In this document: piece by piece, positions 1 through 6,200 of the stretch
Layout of the letters: every line of letters begins with the position of its first letter
How positions within the stretch are numbered: position 1 is the first letter of the stretch
From: JANXVY01 sp034408685
GTDB lineage: Bacteria; Pseudomonadota; Alphaproteobacteria; Rhizobiales; Hyphomicrobiaceae
NCBI GenBank assembly: GCA_034408685.1
Contig: JAWXCP010000156.1
Coordinates: forward strand, 1 to 7,509
Direction: 5' to 3'
Length of the DNA: 7,509 nt
Notes under the pieces: generated by a model
Database searches by the model: none
Told to the model about the DNA's origin: nothing
The model's input: the letters and a program-made list of their open reading frames with translations, nothing else
Program-made: the position numbers and the translations under genes

Positions 1-32
1 CGCCACAGATCGTCCGGCAGCAACTGCGTCAT
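1..32 (-). CDS. 5' end of a leftward gene, probably an IS5-family transposase (partial)
   Basis: An ATG at 32-30 opens a minus-strand frame that runs off the left edge and reads MTQLLPDDLWR. A good Shine-Dalgarno sequence, AAGGAG, lies a few bases upstream on the minus strand (around 46-40), which supports a real start. The pattern 'LLPDDLW' so close to the start resembles IS5-family transposases, which commonly begin with a short stretch of this kind followed by an 'I.PLLP' motif. Only eleven residues are visible, so the family is an inference from memory. The 104 bases between this start and the stop of the GSCFA gene would then contain the element's terminal inverted repeat, whose outer end cannot be placed without the other end. 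Confidence 0.45.
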   Translation of the reverse strand, partial: MTQLLPDDLW

Positions 33-136
33 GGGCTATCTCCTTGTTGGAGATCACATACCCGCTGACTGCGCCGGAACTAAGGGGAGAGGCATGCCAC
101 GCGCTTGGCAATTTCCGACGATACCAAAGCTTAAAC

Positions 137-1189
137 TCATTGATCAAGAACCTCTTCATCACAAACGACGTTGAAGAGCTCTTCAGGCATACCACTAGCA
201 AGCTCAGCAGGGCGTAAACTGATTTTGGGCGCAGCAACATCGCGTGCGACTGAAGCTGCGGCACCCAAGTAGTGCTTCTTGAACAGCGACATTACATGCT
301 GGACGCCTTGGGGCTTGATGGATCGAAGATCCGGTTCGAAGAAACTGTAGGCGTGATGGTGGCCGGTGACGATTTCATAGGAGGGAAAATAAGAAATGAA
401 TGGAAACTCCGATGAAACAATTTCAGCGACAACCCTCAGAGCCGACTTGGAGTAAATCGTAGAAACGAGAACGTGTCGCTTTTCATAAGTCGCAATTAAT
501 GGCACCGGCGAGACAGTCAAGATTATGCATACGTGCGAATTTACGGTTCGCAGCATGGTGATAAACTTGCGCATATCATCAATCATTTCCACAACAGTGA
601 AATTGTGGAATTGGTACTCCACGTCAGACACCGGCTGACCAGCGACGCCGGGCGCGAGCGGGACCACGGCTCCGTCTGCTTGTGATAGCCACCCCTCTGT
701 CAGCCCGAGCGTGAAGATGAATACATCGCTTTCCTCAAAAACTCTTCTAACTGCTTCCTCGTGCTTTTCATTATCAGCATGCAACGCCGTTGTGCTGGAG
801 AATCCATCAGGTTCGACTTGCGGGCGGAATGGACATACCAATCGACCATTCGGCCCCCGCCAAGAACGGTCGCTCGGCTCAAACATGCCGTAGCTTCGCT
901 GAAACAGCTGCAGCAACTGTCGCGGTGTGTATATGTTCCCATATCGGGCGCTAAAGACGCCGAAATTTCGAGACAAGTCGCCACTCTCTGGAACAAAGTA
1001 GCCCTAGCCTTCGGAAGCTAGCGTTCTCGAGATATGCTGTGCGAAACAGCTTCCAGCCGTTGATATCTTGTCGGTGATCGAAATCGAAAATGGCGGCGTG
1101 CTGACTGGATCGACTGACAAGGGATCGGGTCGGGCTACAGCTCGAGACCAGAAAGAGTTGTCCGGGAGTTGTCGATAAGGATTGGACAT
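137..1189 (-). pseudogene. GSCFA-domain protein (SGNH-hydrolase relative) interrupted by an in-frame TAG
   Basis: Two stretches in one minus-strand frame together make a GSCFA-domain protein of about 350 codons, a normal family length. The first runs from ATG at 1189 (MSNPYRQLPDNSFWSRAV) and carries the namesake motif in TAGSCFAQHI (GSCFA at residues 46-50). Codon 62 (1006-1004) is TAG. The same frame continues at once with GYFVPESGD and then NFGVFSARYGNIYT, TLGLTEGW, ILTVSPVPLIAT, YFPSYEI and the ending VVCDEEVLDQ, all typical of the family. No indel is needed. The family is uncharacterised in detail but related to SGNH esterases and acyltransferases; a role on surface polysaccharides is only a guess. 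A longer frame upstream (to 1336) has no family similarity, so 1189 is preferred. A TTG at 976 could restart translation but would give a protein lacking the GSCFA motif. Reading error, suppression or true decay are all possible. Confidence 0.85.
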
Positions 1190-1297
1190 GTTTGCAACTC
1201 TTCTATGTGTATCATCACTGTTCGCGACAAGATGCGTTTTTGAATGTGGAGATTGCTTCGCGTTCATTTTTAAATCGACTGAGACAACACAGGGGAA

Positions 1298-1344
1298 CCG
1301 CGATTGACAGCCAGGGACGTTATGGTTGTCTTTCAATCCCGCGG
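1298..1344 (-). terminator. Weak hairpin in the gap between the OGL-like and GSCFA genes
   Basis: CCGCGATTGA (1298-1307) can pair with TCAAT plus CGCGG (1333-1337 and 1340-1344), leaving a two-base bulge and a 25-base loop. It lies about 45 bases downstream of the OGL-like stop codon. There is no T-run after it on the minus strand, so termination is doubtful. The rest of the gap between the two genes (1190-1387) shows nothing recognisable. Confidence 0.2.
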
Positions 1345-1387
1345 CGATATACAGAGATTGTCGTCGACCGTGCGCGCTACATCTGCT

Positions 1388-2623
1388 TTACCTCTGGTTG
1401 ATAAGCCGCTGAAGCCCTAGTTGGTCGATCTCCAAAAATAGCACCCGCTGCTCCCGAGCATCCTTCAAAAGAACCCATTTTCCGTCGGGGCTGATCGACG
1501 GCTGGACCTCGTAGGGTTGGCCTGTGGCGGCATTCGTGCCCTCGTGTAGAAATGCCCGTCGGCCGCTGGCCATGTTGATCGCGACAACGTCAGTAAAGCC
1601 GAACTTGCCTTCGGAGTTCAACCAGTCTGGCGTAGGTCGCAATTCTTTTTGCGCATAGCGACCTTGCAGAGACACCACCGCCCAAGTCCCGTCGCGACTG
1701 ATGTTGCAATGCAAATCGCGATTGGACTCGCTGATCAGCTTCACGGTGCCGTCGAAACCGACCGCGTAGAGACCGCGCGGGGTGGCGCTACTGGTTCCGT
1801 ACGCGATCGTCAAAATTGCAGGCTTGTGGAACATTGCCCGCTCATGGCCGACGTGGAAGAACGTGCCTGCAAGCGTCGTTTGCTTGAAGACCTGACGACC
1901 GCGCGGCGCGCTCTCCGCGTGCCAGACCCACATGCGCTCGGGATCGCGGTTGGTGCGGTTCGCGCACAATGAAATCCAGCTCTGATCGAAGGGTGAGAAA
2001 TGCGCATGGTCCATCGACCAGCCGGGCGCCATGATCGTAATGATGCGACCAGTGGCGGTTTCGACCATGATGGTCCGGTAGGCCTTGGGAACGATGTGGC
2101 GCGACAGCGTTAGCAGTGCCCATTTACCGTCCCCTGAGATGTCATTGTCGCCGTGGACGGTCCAGTTGCGTTCGTCGAGAATGCGGCGCGGACTGGGATT
2201 GCGATGGTTCAGGTCGACGACGGCGGCGCCTTCACGCTGGCTGAGCAGCATGATGCCGTTGTCGGAGATCGACCAATACATGCGCGTATCGCGGACGTGG
2301 CACAGTGGTTGGACGTCGCCTGTTTTGGGGTCGAAGGCGATAAACGCGAGACCGGGGACGCCTTTGGTCGCTTGGGTTGGCGAGGCCAACACGGCGCGGC
2401 CGTCCGGCATAAAACCGTTGGAGTGCGGATACGTGAAATAGGTGTTTTCGGGAGAGCGTACGATGCGGCGGACCAGAGGCGACAGCCGTGCATCGCGGTC
2501 GACAGTTGGAGAAAGCTGGGCCCGCGTGGGCAGCGCGCCGCCAATCGCTAATGCCCCAACGGCGCCGCCACCCGCTTTCAGCAGGGCACGCCTCGACAAC
2601 CAGGGCATCGAACGCGAAGACAT
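1388..2623 (-). CDS. Tat-exported oligogalacturonate-lyase-like beta-propeller protein
   Basis: The 411-residue product begins with a twin-arginine signal: SRRALLK at residues 10-16, a hydrophobic Ala/Gly stretch to about 30, and a likely cleavage after TRA (residue 35). The mature part has repeated propeller-blade motifs of the 'SPDGKWVLL' type (residues 69-79, 162-171, 309-318 and 378-387). HAHFSPFDQSWISLC (206-220), FFHVGHE (255-261) and DLHCNISRDG (303-312) resemble conserved blocks of oligogalacturonate lyases, in which histidines near these positions bind the catalytic metal. The match is from memory and partial, so lyase activity is not proven. Classical oligogalacturonate lyases are cytoplasmic; a Tat signal would place this one in the periplasm. 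ATG at 2623 is preferred over TTG at 2629; neither has a strong ribosome-binding site. The GSCFA gene follows on the same strand after 198 bases. Confidence 0.72.
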   Translation of the reverse strand: MSSRSMPWLSRRALLKAGGGAVGALAIGGALPTRAQLSPTVDRDARLSPLVRRIVRSPENTYFTYPHSNGFMPDGRAVLASPTQATKGVPGLAFIAFDPKTGDVQPLCHVRDTRMYWSISDNGIMLLSQREGAAVVDLNHRNPSPRRILDERNWTVHGDNDISGDGKWALLTLSRHIVPKAYRTIMVETATGRIITIMAPGWSMDHAHFSPFDQSWISLCANRTNRDPERMWVWHAESAPRGRQVFKQTTLAGTFFHVGHERAMFHKPAILTIAYGTSSATPRGLYAVGFDGTVKLISESNRDLHCNISRDGTWAVVSLQGRYAQKELRPTPDWLNSEGKFGFTDVVAINMASGRRAFLHEGTNAATGQPYEVQPSISPDGKWVLLKDAREQRVLFLEIDQLGLQRLINQR

Positions 2624-2688
2624 ACTCAAACCACTGCTAAACCAGAAAAAGTTGAACGGTGTCGGGTTGGTACACGTTATTTTTCAGA

Positions 2689-2720
2689 GCGCCAGCATTA
2701 TGAGGTGTGTGGGCTGGCGC
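2689..2720. repeat. 8-bp perfect inverted repeat upstream of the OGL-like gene
   Basis: GCGCCAGC (2689-2696) and GCTGGCGC (2713-2720) are perfect complements around a 16-base loop. The hairpin lies 66-97 bases upstream of the OGL-like ATG, where an operator or 5' leader structure could sit. There is no T-run to suggest a terminator. No regulator gene is present in the window to connect it to. Confidence 0.4.
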
Positions 2721-2782
2721 ATGGAATATCACGACCGGACTGTGTCGCCGAGGTCGCTATCTGGACGGGCTCCTCGTGTTGC

Positions 2783-2837
2783 GTATCTGACGTTTGGTGT
2801 CCGCCCGTAGCTGACGTCTCAACCAAACGTCAGATAC
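2783..2837. repeat. 16-bp perfect inverted repeat
   Basis: GTATCTGACGTTTGGT (2783-2798) is exactly complementary to ACCAAACGTCAGATAC (2822-2837), separated by 23 bases. The spacer contains a further CTGACGT (2811-2817), a partial copy of the arm. The length is well beyond chance for so short a gap. It lies in a segment with several other palindromes and next to a transposase fragment, so it may be the remains of IS ends, an attachment site or a bidirectional terminator. It lacks flanking T-runs. Confidence 0.7.
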
Positions 2838-2843
2838 AAAAGA

Positions 2844-2872
2844 AACACTAGAAACAACAGCTTGCTAGTGTT
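2844..2872. repeat. 8-bp inverted repeat next to the mini-element
   Basis: AACACTAG (2844-2851) pairs perfectly with CTAGTGTT (2865-2872) around a 13-base loop. It starts seven bases after the 16-bp inverted repeat and ends five bases before the 56-bp palindromic element, forming part of one chain of hairpins. Function is unknown. Confidence 0.45.
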
Positions 2873-2877
2873 CCCCG

Positions 2878-2933
2878 TGTCTCAGACATTTGCTCCAAAC
2901 CTCGCCCCTTGGGGGAGGCAAATGTCTCAGACA
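2878..2933. mobile_element. 56-bp palindromic mini-element or IS-end relic
   Basis: The segment begins and ends with TGTCTCAGACA (2878-2888 and 2923-2933), itself a palindrome around one central base. The arms extend inward as TGTCTCAGACATTTGC (2878-2893) and GCAAATGTCTCAGACA (2918-2933), mirror images with one mismatch at the palindrome centre. The interior holds CCTCGCCCC and GGGGGAGG around TT, which can form an inner hairpin. TGT...ACA ends suit an insertion-sequence end or a miniature inverted-repeat element. On the minus strand it directly abuts the last codon of the IS630-like fragment, as if it had joined or inserted there. No family is assigned. Confidence 0.5.
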
Positions 2934-3089
2934 TAGCATTAGCACGATCTCGGCGCGCCACACCATCTTGCGCGAGCTGTTGCGAACCTTCACGATCGCA
3001 TCGAGCCGCGAGCGGTTCGCCGAGCTCCCGCCGTTTGCGGGCACTTGGGAACCATCTGTGTCACGCGGAACACTCGCGATCCGTCTCAT
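2934..3089 (-). pseudogene. IS630-family transposase, N-terminal fragment
   Basis: The minus-strand frame from ATG at 3089 contains SRLDAIVKVRNSSRKMVWRA followed by EIVL (residues 28-50). This closely resembles the N-terminal helix-turn-helix region of rhizobial IS630 transposases, which read roughly 'RLEAIV.DRN.PQKHVWRAEIVL' before a 'TADG.GT' stretch. The similarity stops after Leu50; two codons later the sequence becomes the 56-bp palindromic element. The rest of the transposase, including the DDE catalytic core, is missing. The upstream 25 residues are less family-like, so the original start is unsure. The fragment points away from the RTX gene and occupies its upstream region, so it may have contributed promoter DNA. 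It is certainly non-functional. Confidence 0.6.
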
Positions 3090-3127
3090 ATGCCGTAACG
3101 CGGACTGGAAACCCCGAATGGGACTTG

Positions 3128-3227
3128 TCTAGCGCACATTAACATAGTAAGGCGTTTAGATAAAAATTTTACATCTGGTTTCGCTTACGATTGCATTTGT
3201 GAGCGCACCATTCTAAGGGGTTGTATA
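3128..3227 (+). promoter_or_regulatory. AT-rich leader and ribosome-binding site of the RTX gene
   Basis: The hundred bases before the RTX start are clearly AT-richer than the IS630 fragment to the left, with a run at 3155-3172 (TTTAGATAAAAATTTTAC). A Shine-Dalgarno sequence, TAAGGGG (3214-3220), sits seven bases before the ATG at 3228 and fixes that start. A promoter presumably lies here, but I could not find a -35/-10 pair with good spacing, so no hexamers are called. Confidence 0.5.
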
Positions 3228-6200
3228 ATGACAGCAGCTACGCTTTCGGTCAACGAGCTAGGCTTTTACTGGGTTGATAATACGGGAGCGCAGAAGCCAA
3301 TTGACGTTTTCGGTGCGTTGACATTTTCGATTGGATACTGGTTCAATCGTCAACTTGACGGGTCTTGGATTTGGCTCGAGAATGCAAATGGTGATGTTAC
3401 CGAATATAGAATTAGCGCTCTAGTTCGATCAGAAACGCCACAAGACCGCGGCTGGATTCTTGAGGTCAACGGGTTAAAATATGAGCGTTTGATCGATGGC
3501 ATTTATCAGGAAATCGCCGTTTTAGCCCTTGCTGACCCGATCGTAGTTGCTGGCACGGATGGCAACTCATTGAGGATTGGCGCTGCTGTCTTGCAGGAAG
3601 TTAATGTTCAAGGCCTCGCAGTTAATGGCTCGTCCGCGCTTGATCTGTGGGCGCCACGAGACGCGTTAGAAGGCTTAAATGCAAACATAACTTACACTTT
3701 GCTCAACGGCGATGATCAGTTATTTTCCAGCAATATCGGAAAAGACATTGTGTTTGGCGGTGCAGGTAATGATCGCATTGAAACCGATGCCGGGGATGAC
3801 GAAGTCCATGGCGAGGCTGGCGACGACAGGATCGACACTGGTAACGGAAACGACCTCATCGACGGTGGCGACGGGAATGACACCCTGGTTTCCGGGTCGG
3901 GTGACGATGTTGTAAGAGGTGGCGCTGGCAACGACGGCAGCTATTTATCACCCGGTAATTTCGGTGCAGCAAGCCTAGCCGATGGAGCCGACACTTTCGA
4001 AGGTGGCGCCGGAAGCGACAAAGCGGACGGCGGCAACGGGAATGACATCCTGTGGGGCATGTCCGCAGCCGATGACAACAAACTGCTTGCTGAGACGGGT
4101 GACGGCGACGACGTGCTAGATGGGCAATCGGGCGACGACCGCATATTCGGCGGGCAAGGCAACGACCGGCTGATCGGCGGTAATGATAATGATCTGCTTG
4201 TCGGTGGGCGGCAATCCGACGATCTTAACGGTGGCTCTGGCAATGATGTGCTGCACGGCGACGGTCTAGTCGATGATCCCATAGAAGCTGGAAACGACGC
4301 CCTCGATGGAGGCGATGGCGACGATAAGCTGTTCGGCGGATTTGGAGACGACGTTTTGTACGGCGGCCGCTACGATGCAGGACTTGACGAACTCCACGGC
4401 GGGGCGGGAAATGACTACTTAGCTGCCGGCGAAGGCAACGATTCCCTCGACGGCGGCGAAGGTGACGATGAATTGTATGGCGAGGAGGGCGACGATGTCA
4501 TTTTGGGTGGCGGTGGGAACGACATCTTAGGCGGCTATAGCGGAAACAATATCCTCCGCGGTGGCGCCGGTAACGACCTCCTGTATGGCGGGAGCGGAAA
4601 CAGCGGGAGTGGCCTCGGCGCTGATACAATCGACGGCGGAGATGACGTTGATACCGCCGACTACAGTGGATTCGGAGCCTCGTCGGCCGCCCTCACGATC
4701 TCGCTAGCGCTCGCTACACAACAAAATACCGGTGCTGCCGGCTTGGACATCATCACGGGCATCGAAAATCTCACCACCGGCGACGGTAATGATCGCCTGA
4801 TTGGCAACGATCAAAACAATATTCTCATTTCTAATAGCGGCGATGACGTTCTTGAGGGCGGGTTGGGCGACGACACGCTCAATGGCGGCTTCGGCAATGA
4901 CACGGCGAGTTATGCATCAAGCGTGATCGGGGTGACGGTTTCTCTTGCGATTGCGGGTGCGCAGGCAACCGTTGGTGCTGGATCCGACACGCTCATTGGC
5001 ATCGAAAACTTGACGGGCGGGGCAGGGGATGATGCCTTAACAGGCAACACTGGTAGCAATATTTTGGTAGGGGGAGCCGGTGCTGACCGCATTGACGGCG
5101 GGACGGGTACCGATGATGTTTTGTACTCCGGTTCTTCGGCAGGCGTGACAGTCAACCTGACGACGGGAATTGGCATAGGCGGCGACGCCCAGGGCGATGC
5201 TTTAATCTCGGTTGAGAACCTTACCGGTTCAGTATTTAATGATGAGCTTTTGGGCAACGCCAGCGCCAATTCGCTAATCGGCAATGTTGGCAACGATATC
5301 TTAATGGGCGGCGCTGGTAACGACACGATGCGCGGCGGTGCTGGCGCTGATCGTCTCGACGGAGGTGCCGATGTCGATGCGGTGACCTATTTCGACTCGA
5401 CAGCTGCAGTGACGGTCAACTTGGCCACGGGTACTGGCGTTGGCGGTGATGCGGCTGGCGATATCTTGTTGTTTGTCGAGAACGTAACTGGAAGCAATTT
5501 CAACGACAGTCTGATTGGCAACAGTTCTGCGAATACGTTAAGCGGCGGGCTGGGTAACGACCTCATGCACGGTGGGGCTGGCAATGATACGCTGTTGGGT
5601 GGCTCCGGTAACGATATCATGAACGGCGGCGCTGGCGCTGATCGTTTCGAAGGCTTCGGCGACATCGATACGGTCACCTATTCCGACTCCACAGCAGCCG
5701 TAACGGTGAGCCTGACAACCGGTACTGGCGTCGGCGGCGATGCGGCAGGCGACGTCTTGTTCTTCATTGAGAACCTTACCGGAAGCAACTTTGACGACAG
5801 CCTGACGGGTAACGGTTCTGCGAACACTTTGATGGGCGGGCTGGGTAATGACAGTCTTTCTGGTGGCTTGGGCGACGACGTTTTCTTCGTCGACAATGCT
5901 GGCGACCGTGTGTTCGAGGCGGCGGGAGGGGGCAATGACCGCGTGCTCGCCAGCGTCAGCTACACCCTCGGCGCCGGTCAATCTGTCGAGCTGCTAGCCA
6001 CCACCAACAATGCCGGTACGGCCGCCATCAACCTGACCGGCAACGAATTGGTCAATACCGTCATTGGCAACGCTGGCAACAACACGATCTCAGGCGGCGT
6101 CGGCGCTGATGCCCTTTACGGCCTCGCCGGGAACGACATCTTCTTCGTCGACAATGCTGGCGAACGGGTGTTCGAGGCGGCGGGAGGGGGCAATGACCGC

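Noticed and set aside
1004..1336. A separate 110-residue minus-strand gene starting at 1336
   Set aside because: Only its last 61 residues (from ATG 1189) look like protein, and they are the N-terminus of the GSCFA gene. The stretch 1190-1336 has no family similarity.
2085..2810. Several plus-strand open frames of 107-132 codons opposite the OGL-like gene
   Set aside because: They overlap a well-supported gene on the other strand, match nothing I recognise and are typical antisense shadows in GC-rich coding DNA.
3125..3162. Candidate sigma-70 promoter (TTGTCT at 3125-3130 with TAGATA at 3157-3162)
   Set aside because: The gap is 26 bases, far from the usual 16-18, and no better pair of hexamers was found.
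3756..4601. CRISPR-like periodicity
   Set aside because: The 27-base period is coding: it gives calcium-binding nonapeptides, the units are not identical, and there are no unique spacers.
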